Shown piece by piece: positions 1-7,730 of a stretch of DNA of 41,424 nt. The stretch is taken from positions 84,958-126,381 of the forward strand of contig JALVUQ010000048.1 in assembly GCA_027035575.1 (NCBI GenBank). Direction: 5' to 3'. Position numbers and translations under genes: made by a program. The notes below the pieces were generated by a model that saw only the letters and a program-made list of their open reading frames with translations, searched no databases and was not told the DNA's origin. The stretch's first letter is position 1; the number at the start of each line of letters is the position of its first letter. The DNA is from Desulfurellales bacterium (GTDB taxonomy: Bacteria > Campylobacterota_A > Desulfurellia > Desulfurellales > Hippeaceae).

Positions 1-469
1 CGGATTTTACTGCATTTTTCGTTACCAATCCGCTGGGCGGCCACGGCGCTGCATAGAGAAATTTTTGATTCCACTTCAGGGCTGCTTTTTCATAAAGCGG
101 TTTGCACTCTTTGTATAAAGACCAGGCTTCTTTGTAGGAATTTACAAGCCTCGGAAGAGAGCTTACGCCGAACACGTGCTCGCTGCCTGCTACCACGCCC
201 ATCAAAATATCGGACATAGGCACCTGAGCGTCTTTTACAACCCTTAGAAGTTCCGAACCTTTAAAACCTAAGCTGCCGCCGGGATAGACGGTTATGACAA
301 CGCTGCCGTTTGTGTATTTTTTAACCAATTTTGCAAATTTAATCGCTCCCATAGTATGAATGCTTGTAGGTCCGTAAATAGCATTCAAGTTCATCTTGAT
401 AACCTTTGCTTTTGATGTAACGGATACAAGCAGGAAAGCGGCAACCAACAACAAAACAAGTTTTTTCAT
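1..469 (-). CDS. TRAP transporter substrate-binding protein, DctP family (3' part outside window)
   Basis: This is the periplasmic solute receptor of a tripartite ATP-independent periplasmic (TRAP) transporter, cut by the window edge after about 156 residues. The protein opens with a lysine pair and a hydrophobic signal peptide (about residues 1-22, MKKLVLLLVAAFLLVS). The mature part has the DctP-type layout: an early 'H-x-x-G-A-x-K-F-A' helix, then 'GSVVITVYPGGSLG' and 'GSELLRVVKDAQVPMSDI', where DctP proteins carry 'G-x-L-G-x-x-x-E-x-x-x-x-V-x-x-G-x-x-x-M'. The start ATG at 469 follows a good AGGAGGTG Shine-Dalgarno. It lies 22 bp behind hyuB on the same strand, so it probably belongs to the regulator-hyuA-hyuB operon and may bring in that operon's substrate. 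The ligand cannot be read from the sequence, and the membrane subunits would be outside the window. Confidence 0.85.
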   Translation of the reverse strand, partial: MKKLVLLLVAAFLLVSVTSKAKVIKMNLNAIYGPTSIHTMGAIKFAKLVKKYTNGSVVITVYPGGSLGFKGSELLRVVKDAQVPMSDILMGVVAGSEHVFGVSSLPRLVNSYKEAWSLYKECKPLYEKAALKWNQKFLYAAPWPPSGLVTKNAVKS

Positions 470-491
470 AAAAACACCTCCTATATATTTT

Positions 492-2063
492 TTAAGAATT
501 TTCTTTTCCGTATCCTCCGCCACCCGGAGTTTCTATTATCAAAACATCTCCTTTTTTAACCTTTGTGTTAAATTTGTGCGGCATCTCTTCCGTCTTATTG
601 TTTCTTACAATCAGATTTTTGCCTTTTTTGCCGCTTTTTGCACCGTTTAATCCATACGGCGCCAACAAACGTCTTTCCGACAGCACTGTGATTTCCGCAT
701 CAGACATAAGTTTTATTGCTCTTATTAAGCCGTCTCCACCGCAAAATTTACCGATACCCCCTGAGTTTTTTCTTATTGAATACTCCTCAACCATAAACGG
801 ATAGCTGTATTCCAAAGCCTCAATCGGCGTGTTTAAGGTGTTGGTCATATGGGAGTGGATTGCGCTTTCTCCCTTTAGGTTTGATGATGCGCCCATTCCT
901 CCGCCGAGAGTCTCGTAGTATGTAAAAGGCTCACCGGTTCGCTCGTCTATCCCTCCGATTGCAACGTTGTTCATAGTTCCTTGGGATGCCGCAGGTATTT
1001 TACCCCTCAAAGCCTTTGAAAGGGCGCCGAGTATAACATCAACTATTCTTTGAGAGGTTTCCACATTACCCCCGACAACGGAAGCAGGAAATGCCGCATC
1101 AACCAACGAGCCCTTTTTGGTTATAACCTCAATGGGTTTGAGACAGCCGGCATTGGTCGGAATGTCTTCTTTCACCAAAGACCTGAATACGTACAAAACA
1201 GCCGAGAGTGTAATGGAGTAAACGGCATTTATGCTTCCTTCAACCTGCCTGTCCGTTTTTGTAAAGTCCAAAACGGCTTTATCCTTGTCTATCGTTATTT
1301 TCACGGCTATTTTGATTTTCTCTTTTTCTATTCCGTCACCGTCCATAAAGTCTTCGAAGGAGTAGGTGCCGTCGGGTATTTGTTTTATTGTTTTTCTCAT
1401 AATGCTTTCGGAATAGTTTATAAGGTTTTTGGCATAAAACTCGACGGTATCGATTGAATATTTATCTATCAACTCTTTCATACGTTTAACGCCGGTTATG
1501 TTCGCCATTATTTGAGCCAAAAAATCACCCTCTCTTTCATAGGGCGTTCTGACGTTGTTTAAGAAAAACGAAAGCAGTTGCTTGTCTATTTCGCCTTTTT
1601 TTACAAGCTTTAAAGGCGGAATTATAATGCCCTCTTGAAAAATGCTTGTTGCAAGGGGCATTGAACCCGAACTCATTCCGCCTACGTCGGAGTGGTGAGC
1701 TCTGTTTGCAACAAAAAAAACGGGTTTATCGGACTCCTTTATGAATACCGGAGCAACAATGGTTATATCGGGAAGATGAGTTCCGCCCTTAAACGGGTCG
1801 TTTAAGACCACCATATCGCCTTCCTCAAATTGATGGTGTTTTATAGCCTCTTTAACCGACATAGGCATAGAACCGAGATGAACCGGTATGTGAGCGGCTT
1901 GTGCTATCATATCTCCCTTGTCGTCAAACACGGCGCAGGAGAAATCGCGCCTTTCTTTGATATTCGGTGAAAATGCCGTCCTGTTAAGCGATACACCCAT
2001 CTCCTCGGATACGGAGGAGAGTTTATTTTTAAAAACCTCAAGCATTATGGGATTAGGCTTCAT
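492..2063 (-). CDS. hyuB: Hydantoinase B/oxoprolinase family protein (HyuB)
   Basis: This is the B subunit of a hydantoinase/oxoprolinase-type enzyme, about 523 residues, which is normal for HyuB. Family features visible are the N-terminal 'RTAFSPNIKERRDFSCAVFD' block, the 'DPFKGGTHLPDITIVAPVF' block, 'NRAHHSDVGGMSSGSMP' and a glycine-rich C-terminus with 'ETPGGGGYGK'. With HyuA it would hydrolyse a cyclic amide (N-methylhydantoin, 5-oxoproline), or carboxylate a ketone in the related acetone and acetophenone carboxylases, using ATP. I place the start at ATG 2063, preceded by GGGAGG at good spacing; an upstream in-frame start at 2081 lies deeper in hyuA. It overlaps the hyuA end by 11 bp, which implies translational coupling. 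The substrate is undetermined. Confidence 0.9.
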   Translation of the reverse strand: MKPNPIMLEVFKNKLSSVSEEMGVSLNRTAFSPNIKERRDFSCAVFDDKGDMIAQAAHIPVHLGSMPMSVKEAIKHHQFEEGDMVVLNDPFKGGTHLPDITIVAPVFIKESDKPVFFVANRAHHSDVGGMSSGSMPLATSIFQEGIIIPPLKLVKKGEIDKQLLSFFLNNVRTPYEREGDFLAQIMANITGVKRMKELIDKYSIDTVEFYAKNLINYSESIMRKTIKQIPDGTYSFEDFMDGDGIEKEKIKIAVKITIDKDKAVLDFTKTDRQVEGSINAVYSITLSAVLYVFRSLVKEDIPTNAGCLKPIEVITKKGSLVDAAFPASVVGGNVETSQRIVDVILGALSKALRGKIPAASQGTMNNVAIGGIDERTGEPFTYYETLGGGMGASSNLKGESAIHSHMTNTLNTPIEALEYSYPFMVEEYSIRKNSGGIGKFCGGDGLIRAIKLMSDAEITVLSERRLLAPYGLNGAKSGKKGKNLIVRNNKTEEMPHKFNTKVKKGDVLIIETPGGGGYGKENS

Positions 2064-4041
2064 TTGAGCCTCCCTCAACATCTATTATTATATTTCCGAA
2101 TTTATCCACAACACCTGTTGAGCCGGGAGGTAAAACGATGGTTGATGAATATTCCACTACAATGGCAGGGGATTCCACCACGTTGCCGTGTTTCAGTTTT
2201 TCTCTTGCCACTATTGTTGTTTTATGCTCTTTTGAGTCGAAAACAACCTGTTTTGTGCCTAAAATGGCGTCTGCATCCGGGGTTGTCTTATCGTATTCCA
2301 TAACGGCAAATTCGGGTTTTTCAGGCATACCCTTTGCCCTTAAGCGTATGTTTACTATCTCTATTTTTTTATTCTCATCGGAATATCCGTAATTTTGTTT
2401 ATGGAGAGCGTGGAATCTGTTTGTGTAGTCTTCATCGTAAGGAACCATTATTTCGTATGATTGACCCAGATACCTCATATCGAGGTAGTGTTCAAGCACT
2501 ATGTTGCTTTTTGAAATACCCTCTTTTTCCAAATCGGCAATACCTCTTTCATCTAATGGTTTAAACAAAGATTTTATCTGCTTAAAATCGGTTGACTCGT
2601 TTTTCAGCATAACGGTTAAGGAGTAGTCTTTGATGATATCAGCCATCAACATACCGATAGCAGACAGAATGCCGGGATTTTGAGGAACAAAAACCTTTGG
2701 AATGTGCAGCAGCTTGGCTAAAAACGCAGCGTGCATTCCGCCGGCTCCGCCAAAAGAAAAGAGCACGAATTCTCTCGGGTCAAAGCCCCGCTCAACGGAT
2801 ATGACCCTTATGGCTTTTTCCATAGAGGCGTTTGCAACATCCAAAATGCCCTCAGCCAGCTCAATTTCGTCTAAACCTACCTCTTTAGCCATATTTTCAA
2901 AATGCATTTTAAGTTTCTCTTCGTCTAACCTCATATTGCCGCCCAAGAAATACTCAGGCACAAGCCTTTTAAGATACAGGTTTGCGTCTGTGACGGTTAT
3001 TCTGTCACCTTTGCCGTAGCAGATAGGTCCGGGGTCGGCTCCGGCGCTTTCAGGACCTACCCGTAAAGAACCGCCCGCATCAAGATAGGCTATGGAGCCG
3101 CCTCCAGCACCGACGGTGTGTATGTCTATCATAGGGACTTTTACGGGGAAGTCTGCAATTTTCGATTCGAAGGCAAGCGGCAGCTTGTTGTCTATCAGCG
3201 CCACGTCGCTTGAGGTGCCCCCCATATCAAAGGTGATGAGTTTGGTATATCCAGCCATTTTTCCTATTTCATAAGCTCCGACAGCGCCACCGGCAGGACC
3301 TGAAAGTATGGTTCTGACAGGCTCCTGCATCGCAACCTCGGCGGATATGCTCCCGCCGTTTGACTGCATAATTCTCAACTCGTTGCCGCCTATATCGTCT
3401 ATAATATTCTTTATATATCGCTTCATTTTTGGCGATACATAGGCATTGATTATTGTTGTTGAAGCTCGTTCGTACTCCCTGAATTCGGAAAGTATCCTGT
3501 GGGATAAAGATATAGGCAGCTTTAACTGTTCAAGGCTCTGCTCGATAAAAAGTTCGTGCTTGGGGTTAAGGTAGGAAAACAGCAAACAAACGGCTATTGA
3601 TTCGGGTTTTATCTTTTCAAGCACCCTTTTTATCTGTTCAAGCTCCGTTTCGTCTATATCTTTTATTATTTCCCCTTTTGAGTTTATCCTACAGTCAAGC
3701 CCGAAACGTAATTCTTTTGAGACAAGTTGGGGCTGCCTTTTATAGTGGAGGTTGTAAAGCTGCATTCTGTTCTGCCTGCCGATTTCTATTACATCCTCAA
3801 AGCCCTTATTTGTTATAAGTGCCGTATATGCGCCTTTTCTTTCCAAAATGGCATTTGTGGCTACCGTTGAGCCGTGAATAATCTTAAATTCCGAGGTTTT
3901 TAGAGTGTGTTTTAAGCCCTCGAGGAGGGATTGTGCCGGGTTGTGGGGAGAGGATAAAATTTTATAAACGCCCCATTTGTTTTCGTGTTTGTAGATAAAG
4001 TCGGTGAACGTTCCCCCCGTATCCACGCCTACTATTTCCAT
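2053..4041 (-). CDS. hyuA: Hydantoinase A/oxoprolinase family protein (HyuA)
   Basis: This is the ATP-binding A subunit partner of HyuB, 662 residues. The actin/ASKHA-like N-terminus reads 'GVDTGGTFTDFI', the phosphate-binding signature of the family. The central hydantoinase A domain (about residues 180-480) has 'LSGPAGGAVGA', 'TFDMGGTSSDVALI' and 'VGAGGGSIA', followed by 'VGPESAGADPGPICYG'. The C-terminal part corresponds to the acetone carboxylase/hydantoinase C-terminal domain. The start at 4041 is 3 bp from the regulator gene's stop at 4045, so regulator, hyuA, hyuB and the TRAP receptor look like one transcription unit. Length and motifs agree with N-methylhydantoinase A and 5-oxoprolinase A halves, but these subfamilies cannot be told apart here. 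No gene for a third, acetone-carboxylase-type subunit is visible. Confidence 0.92.
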   Translation of the reverse strand: MEIVGVDTGGTFTDFIYKHENKWGVYKILSSPHNPAQSLLEGLKHTLKTSEFKIIHGSTVATNAILERKGAYTALITNKGFEDVIEIGRQNRMQLYNLHYKRQPQLVSKELRFGLDCRINSKGEIIKDIDETELEQIKRVLEKIKPESIAVCLLFSYLNPKHELFIEQSLEQLKLPISLSHRILSEFREYERASTTIINAYVSPKMKRYIKNIIDDIGGNELRIMQSNGGSISAEVAMQEPVRTILSGPAGGAVGAYEIGKMAGYTKLITFDMGGTSSDVALIDNKLPLAFESKIADFPVKVPMIDIHTVGAGGGSIAYLDAGGSLRVGPESAGADPGPICYGKGDRITVTDANLYLKRLVPEYFLGGNMRLDEEKLKMHFENMAKEVGLDEIELAEGILDVANASMEKAIRVISVERGFDPREFVLFSFGGAGGMHAAFLAKLLHIPKVFVPQNPGILSAIGMLMADIIKDYSLTVMLKNESTDFKQIKSLFKPLDERGIADLEKEGISKSNIVLEHYLDMRYLGQSYEIMVPYDEDYTNRFHALHKQNYGYSDENKKIEIVNIRLRAKGMPEKPEFAVMEYDKTTPDADAILGTKQVVFDSKEHKTTIVAREKLKHGNVVESPAIVVEYSSTIVLPPGSTGVVDKFGNIIIDVEGGSNEA

Positions 4042-4044
4042 AGG

Positions 4045-4986
4045 TTATCCTCCGAGTTTGTTAGAGTCAATAAAATGCTTTATAAGCATCAACCCTTCTT
4101 TATCGTCGAACCTGTTGTAGGCTATAATTTTGGGTATGTTTCTAAAGAGATGTTCGTTGTTGTTTATAACCCATTTGTACGTTACAACAAGTTCTATGGA
4201 ATTTAATAAACGGGGGTTTTTAACGATATCCTCTATTTTGTTAATCCTTAAATTAAAAGCCCCCTGAGTTATCTTTTTTTGAAGGTTAAATGCACCCTCT
4301 TTATCCTCTTCCGATACGGCAACATACATAACGTTTGAATTGTAGGCTATGCTTTTTGAGCCGCTTAGAGCATCAAGGGGGTGTGTTGTTTGTATGGGAA
4401 GTATTTTGATGTTTACGGAATGCTCCCTTAAAAAATCAAGACAGTAAAACGGGACAATAATGGCTTTGGGTTTGCTGTGTGAAGCGGACAGCTCTTTTTT
4501 AACGTTCTCAAAATATACGGGTTTGATTTTAACCCCAAGCCTTTCGCTCAGTTCGCTTGCCCCGATAAACACCATACCCGAATCCCTCTCGGTGTATATC
4601 AACTCTGTTTCGTTAAAGGAGTACTCAGCCAAAGCTGCGTATAGGCAAGCCAATATTTCCTGTAGCGTCAAGCCGTTTTCTTCCAAGGTCGATATATGTT
4701 TTTTTATCTCCTCTTTTGTTTGTAAAAACAGGTGTTTTTGCTTTTTTGAGAAGTGCTCAATGGCTTTCGTTCCGGCTTTTTTGTTAGATTTCAAATACCC
4801 TTCGTTAGCCATTTCAGCAACTATCTTTTTAACGGTTATGCTGCTGATACCGTAGGTTTCCGCTATGTCGTTGGATGTCGGAATTTTCTCAAGAGGATGC
4901 TCTATTATGTGGTTTAAAAGCTTTAGCTTCAGCGCTTTGCTTTGCAGAAAAAAACTATCGACAATGTTGGATAAAAATTTTTTCAT
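4045..4986 (-). CDS. Winged-helix (GntR-like) transcriptional regulator of the hyu operon
   Basis: This protein of about 313 residues has a GntR-type winged helix at its N-terminus: 'IPTSNDIAETYGISSITVKKIVAEMANEGYL' is the helix-turn-helix plus wing, where 'S..TVKK....M...GYL' follows the GntR pattern. The remaining 240 residues do not match a domain I can name; they alternate beta strands and helices with segments such as 'KAIIVPFYCLDFLREH' and 'VVTYKWVINNNEHLFRNIP', which suggests a periplasmic-binding-like ligand domain. Similar two-part regulators are known for GntR proteins with sugar-binding-like C-termini. It lies directly upstream of hyuA on the same strand (3 bp gap), so control of the hyu operon is likely. 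The start is uncertain: ATG 4986 and ATG 5004 are both possible and neither has a strong Shine-Dalgarno. Confidence 0.7.
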   Translation of the reverse strand: MKKFLSNIVDSFFLQSKALKLKLLNHIIEHPLEKIPTSNDIAETYGISSITVKKIVAEMANEGYLKSNKKAGTKAIEHFSKKQKHLFLQTKEEIKKHISTLEENGLTLQEILACLYAALAEYSFNETELIYTERDSGMVFIGASELSERLGVKIKPVYFENVKKELSASHSKPKAIIVPFYCLDFLREHSVNIKILPIQTTHPLDALSGSKSIAYNSNVMYVAVSEEDKEGAFNLQKKITQGAFNLRINKIEDIVKNPRLLNSIELVVTYKWVINNNEHLFRNIPKIIAYNRFDDKEGLMLIKHFIDSNKLGG

Positions 4987-5004
4987 ATTGTCCAACCGTA
5001 ACAT

Positions 5005-5274
5005 TTTTAATAATATTTGTCAAGGAAAAAAGTAACAAAAAAGAGGCTTTAACTATTTGTTAATAATTACGATTTGTTTGCGATAATTGCAGAACGTCCA
5101 TTATAAATAAAATTATATACTTTTTATACATAAAAGATTTTTCATTGTTAATGCAGAGAAACATTTTTTGAAACTACCGCCCGTTGAACACTGCCGTCTT
5201 TAAAGTGAGGAATAAAAAATGCGCCTTCGCATAAAGCATAACTTAAAAAAATATCAATATACGATAAAATATAC
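5005..5274. other. Divergent intergenic region, no gene seen
   Basis: This AT-rich spacer separates the hyu-operon regulator (minus) from the fmdE operon (plus). On the minus strand there is a TTGACA at about 5024-5019, but no convincing -10 box follows it. A short stem ATGCG-CCTT-CGCAT lies at 5219-5232, behind GAGG; it overlaps a potential 19-codon reading frame that I do not consider a gene. The plus-strand promoter and operator at its right end are listed separately. Confidence 0.5.
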
Positions 5275-5302
5275 TTGACATATTCCAATATTGGAATATA
5301 AT
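5275..5302 (+). promoter_or_regulatory. Sigma70-type promoter of the fmdE-TSUP-arsR operon
   Basis: There is a perfect -35 box TTGACA at 5275-5280 and a perfect -10 box TATAAT at 5297-5302, with a 16-bp spacer. Transcription should begin near 5309, giving a short leader with TGGAGG about 10 bases before the FmdE start. It is one of the strongest-looking promoters in the window, and its spacer is entirely occupied by an inverted repeat, so it is probably repressed under most conditions. Confidence 0.85.
5280..5299. promoter_or_regulatory. Perfect 20-bp palindromic operator in the fmdE promoter spacer
   Basis: The half-site ATATTCCAAT is followed immediately by its exact reverse complement, filling the space between the -35 and -10 boxes and touching both. 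A dimeric repressor bound here would block RNA polymerase. The third gene of the same operon encodes an ArsR-family repressor, and ArsR-family operators are typically AT-rich palindromes of this kind in promoters, so autoregulation by that protein is the natural inference. I see no second copy of this sequence in the window. Confidence 0.75.
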
Positions 5303-5334
5303 AATATCGAATAAAAAGTTATGGAGGTTTTGCT

Positions 5335-6009
5335 ATGGTAAATCCAAAAGATTATCTGGAGATGGGAATTAAATTTCACGGACACAAATGTCCTGCACAA
5401 CCTATGGGGTTGAGAGCCGGTGCTTTGGCTATGAACAAATTAGGAGTGGAGCATTCCAAGTCATCCGAGTTGATATGTTTAATCGAAATAGGATTCGATC
5501 ACTGCGCCACGTGCTTTGCCGACGGCGTCCAAGTTATAACAGGTTGCACATTCGGTAAAGGCAATATCTACAGATTGAACTATGGTAAATTCGGTATAAC
5601 CTTGATAGATAAGAAAAAGAAAAAAGCGGTGAGGGTTGTTCCGAAGGCTGAGGCTATGGAGGCAAACAAAAAATCCACATTTTTTACGGAATACAGGATG
5701 AAAGGTATTCCAGCAGAAGAGGTTCCGGCAGAGGTTGTTGACCCCTTGATAGAAAAGGTGATGAACGCAAAGGATGAAGATTTGTTTAATGTAAGCGAGA
5801 TATTTGATTATGAGTTTAAAGATGCCCCTCATCCGTTTAATTCAACAAGATGTTCCGTTTGCGGTGAACTGGTTTTGGAGCACTACGCTCACATTTTGGA
5901 CGGAAAACCGGTTTGTGAATATTGCTACAACAAAACTTTGGGATACGAGTCGATACAGACAGTTCAACCTACGGTGTCAAGAAAAATTATAACGGTTCCC
6001 TTAAAGTAG
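5335..6009 (+). CDS. FmdE family protein (formylmethanofuran dehydrogenase subunit E-like)
   Basis: This protein has 224 residues. The FmdE domain (about residues 5-150) shows 'FHGHKCPAQPMGLRAG', the family's F-H-G-H-x-C-P signature with H15, H17 and C19 as likely metal ligands, and 'DGVQVITGCTFGKGNI', the second conserved block with its Cys. The C-terminus (about residues 178-205) is a four-cysteine zinc ribbon, CxxC (CSVC) and CxxC (CEYC), as in two-domain FmdE proteins. The family occurs widely in bacteria without methanofuran, often near molybdenum/tungsten or sulfur genes, and its biochemical role is not settled. Here it leads an operon with a TSUP exporter and an ArsR-type regulator behind an operator-like palindrome, which points to a stress-induced metal or sulfur function. 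The start is set by the TGGAGG upstream. Confidence 0.88.
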   Translation: MVNPKDYLEMGIKFHGHKCPAQPMGLRAGALAMNKLGVEHSKSSELICLIEIGFDHCATCFADGVQVITGCTFGKGNIYRLNYGKFGITLIDKKKKKAVRVVPKAEAMEANKKSTFFTEYRMKGIPAEEVPAEVVDPLIEKVMNAKDEDLFNVSEIFDYEFKDAPHPFNSTRCSVCGELVLEHYAHILDGKPVCEYCYNKTLGYESIQTVQPTVSRKIITVPLK

Positions 6010-6024
6010 TCAAGGAGTTAAACA

Positions 6025-6795
6025 ATGACAGCCTCTCTCTTGGGTTTGACGTTTGCAATCATATGGAGCGCATCCTTCCTGTTTGCTATGCTCGGTCTTG
6101 GCGGAGGAATGGTGTATGTTCCGGTTATGAAATGGCTCGGACTGGACTTTAAGAGCGTTGCCATTCCTCTCGGCTTGCTTCTAAACGGGCTTAATACCGG
6201 TCTTGCTATGATACCCTACCACAAGGCAAAGTTGATTGACTACAAAGGGGCTTTGCCTTTTGCTTTGTCTGCGATTATCTTTGCCCCGATTGGCGCATAT
6301 ACCGTTCAATTTATGCCCACAAAAACCGTTTTGGTTTTGTTTATTATAGCCGTACTTGCTGCTGCCGTTAAGGTCTTTATATCATCAAAAGCTCCCGATG
6401 CGGACAATTTGATAGAGTTTAAAAAGAGGCTTATATACGGCGGTGCCGCAGGGGCTTTGATTGGCTTTGTCGGCGGAATGCTCGGTATAGGCGGCGGATT
6501 TTTGGCTGCACCTATATTGATGAGTATGGGTTATTCGGCAAAGCGGGCAGCGGCAACAACGGCGTATGTTGTAACATTTTCATCGGCAAGCGGATTTTTG
6601 GGGCACGTTGCCGAGGGTCATTTCGACCCGATTCTGACAATTGTGCTGGTCGTAGCTGTCTTGTTAGGCTCTCAGCTTGGAGCCCGCTTTACGGTTAAAA
6701 AGGCAAAACCTAAACTCATCAAACGTATTTATGTTGTCATTCTCCTCATTATAGCCATTAAATTGACATTGGGGCTGTTTGGCATTAAACTGTAA
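6025..6795 (+). CDS. TSUP (TauE/SafE) family sulfite/organosulfur anion exporter
   Basis: This is a 256-residue polytopic membrane protein with about eight hydrophobic segments. It has the two-fold repeat typical of the TauE/SafE (TSUP) family: the glycine-rich 'MLGLGGGMVYVP' near the N-terminus recurs as 'GGMLGIGGGFLAAPIL' around residue 155. The family moves sulfite, sulfoacetate, thiosulfate or related anions across the inner membrane. It starts 15 bp after FmdE with AAGGAG upstream, and 5 bp separate it from the ArsR-type gene, so the three genes form one unit. A sulfur-compound export role induced through the ArsR-type regulator is inference. Some TSUP proteins import thiosulfate, so direction is open. 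Confidence 0.88.
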   Translation: MTASLLGLTFAIIWSASFLFAMLGLGGGMVYVPVMKWLGLDFKSVAIPLGLLLNGLNTGLAMIPYHKAKLIDYKGALPFALSAIIFAPIGAYTVQFMPTKTVLVLFIIAVLAAAVKVFISSKAPDADNLIEFKKRLIYGGAAGALIGFVGGMLGIGGGFLAAPILMSMGYSAKRAAATTAYVVTFSSASGFLGHVAEGHFDPILTIVLVVAVLLGSQLGARFTVKKAKPKLIKRIYVVILLIIAIKLTLGLFGIKL

Positions 6796-6800
6796 ATGCT

Positions 6801-7136
6801 ATGAGTGAACTTACGGTATTTGAGTTTAAGGTGCAGATTGTCAAGGCGCTTGCCAACCCTTTGCGCCTGGCAATCTGCGAATACCTTATGGAAGTAAAAG
6901 AGCCCAGATGCGTTAACCATATTGCCCGTCACTTTAAACAAAACCAATCTACCATATCGAAACACCTCTCCATTTTGCAAAAAGAGGGCGTTATAGCCCT
7001 GAAAAAGGAGGGCAGTTTTATGCGTTACTATATTCAGAACAAGGCAGCTTTGCAGTGTTTTATAGACGCGGTTAACGGACTTCTGAAATATAAAATAGAG
7101 CAACATTCCGAAGCCTTAAAATCCTTAGATATATAA
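6801..7136 (+). CDS. ArsR-family winged-helix repressor
   Basis: This is a compact 111-residue winged-helix protein of the ArsR/SmtB type: 'VKALANPLRLAICEYL' is the first helix block, 'HFKQNQSTISKHLSILQKEGVI' is the DNA-reading helix, and 'KKEGSFMRYYI' is the wing. The canonical metal motif ELCVCDL is absent. Instead there are three cysteines at residues 26, 37 and 86; the last two lie in about the regions used by persulfide-sensing members (SqrR/BigR type), so thiol or persulfide sensing is possible, though not proven. It is the last gene of the fmdE-TSUP operon and the obvious candidate to bind the palindrome at 5280-5299, giving negative autoregulation. Confidence 0.88.
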   Translation: MSELTVFEFKVQIVKALANPLRLAICEYLMEVKEPRCVNHIARHFKQNQSTISKHLSILQKEGVIALKKEGSFMRYYIQNKAALQCFIDAVNGLLKYKIEQHSEALKSLDI

Positions 7137-7142
7137 ACATTT

Positions 7143-7171
7143 TTGACATTTATCCGAAAAATGAGTAACAT
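7143..7171 (+). promoter_or_regulatory. Putative promoter for the NAD-salvage genes
   Basis: TTGACA at 7143-7148 is followed after 17 bp by TAACAT at 7166-7171, a 4-of-6 match to the -10 consensus. The predicted start, near 7178, leaves a short leader carrying the AGAGGTGG Shine-Dalgarno of the nicotinamidase gene. Read-through from the arsR gene upstream is an alternative. Confidence 0.4.
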
Positions 7172-7199
7172 CTTTTTTTTAAAAAGAAAGAGGTGGTTT

Positions 7200-7715
7200 A
7201 TGGGTTGTGCCGTTTTGATTGTTGATATGCTTAACGATTTTACGCTTGACGATGCTCCGCTGAGGGTTGAGGAGAACAGGGTTATCATACCCAATATACG
7301 CAGATTGGCAGAAGACAAGAGAAAAATCGGAGTTCCTATTGTGTATGTCTGCGATGCCCATACACGGAACGATAAAGAGTTTGACATCTGGCCCAAACAC
7401 TGTGTCAAGGGAACAAAGGGTGCTCAAGTGGTGGATGAGTTAAAGCCTCAACAGGGCGATTTTATAGTGGAAAAAACGACATACGACGGATTTTACAACA
7501 CCGTTTTGGACGAGCTTTTACGGGGCTTGGATATTGATAAGCTGATTATAACGGGTTGTGTGTCGGATATATGCATACTCCATACTGCATCAAGCGCCGT
7601 TTTGAGGGGTTATGATGTGGAGATTCCTCTAAACTGCATATCTTCGTTGAATGAAAACTCAAGACAGTGCGCCATCGACCACTTTAAAAATGTGCTCAAT
7701 GTAAAACTTGTTTGA
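7200..7715 (+). CDS. pncA: Nicotinamidase / isochorismatase-family hydrolase
   Basis: This 171-residue protein hydrolyses nicotinamide to nicotinate and ammonia if the assignment is right. The isochorismatase-fold catalytic triad can be read as D9 ('LIVDMLNDF'), K92 ('VEKTTYDGF') and the nucleophile C124 ('DICILHTA'). The nicotinamidase-type metal ligands fit D52 and H54 ('CDAH') plus H67 in 'WPKHCVKGTKGA', a block typical of nicotinamidases rather than isochorismatases. ATG 7200 is chosen because AGAGGTGG precedes it; an upstream in-frame ATT/ATG region (from 7143) encodes only a basic, non-family extension. The next gene, 15 bp downstream, uses nicotinate, which supports the function. Confidence 0.87.
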   Translation: MGCAVLIVDMLNDFTLDDAPLRVEENRVIIPNIRRLAEDKRKIGVPIVYVCDAHTRNDKEFDIWPKHCVKGTKGAQVVDELKPQQGDFIVEKTTYDGFYNTVLDELLRGLDIDKLIITGCVSDICILHTASSAVLRGYDVEIPLNCISSLNENSRQCAIDHFKNVLNVKLV

Positions 7716-7730
7716 TAAGGAGATGTTTTA

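Noticed and set aside
2102-2110. TTATCCACA, a perfect DnaA-box nonamer
   Set aside because: A single copy inside hyuA with no cluster or AT-rich unwinding element; most likely chance, despite the parS site elsewhere.
5219-5278. A 19-codon frame with GAGG upstream in front of the fmdE promoter
   Set aside because: It is very short, overlaps a hairpin and ends in the -35 box of the fmdE promoter; no sign of coding.
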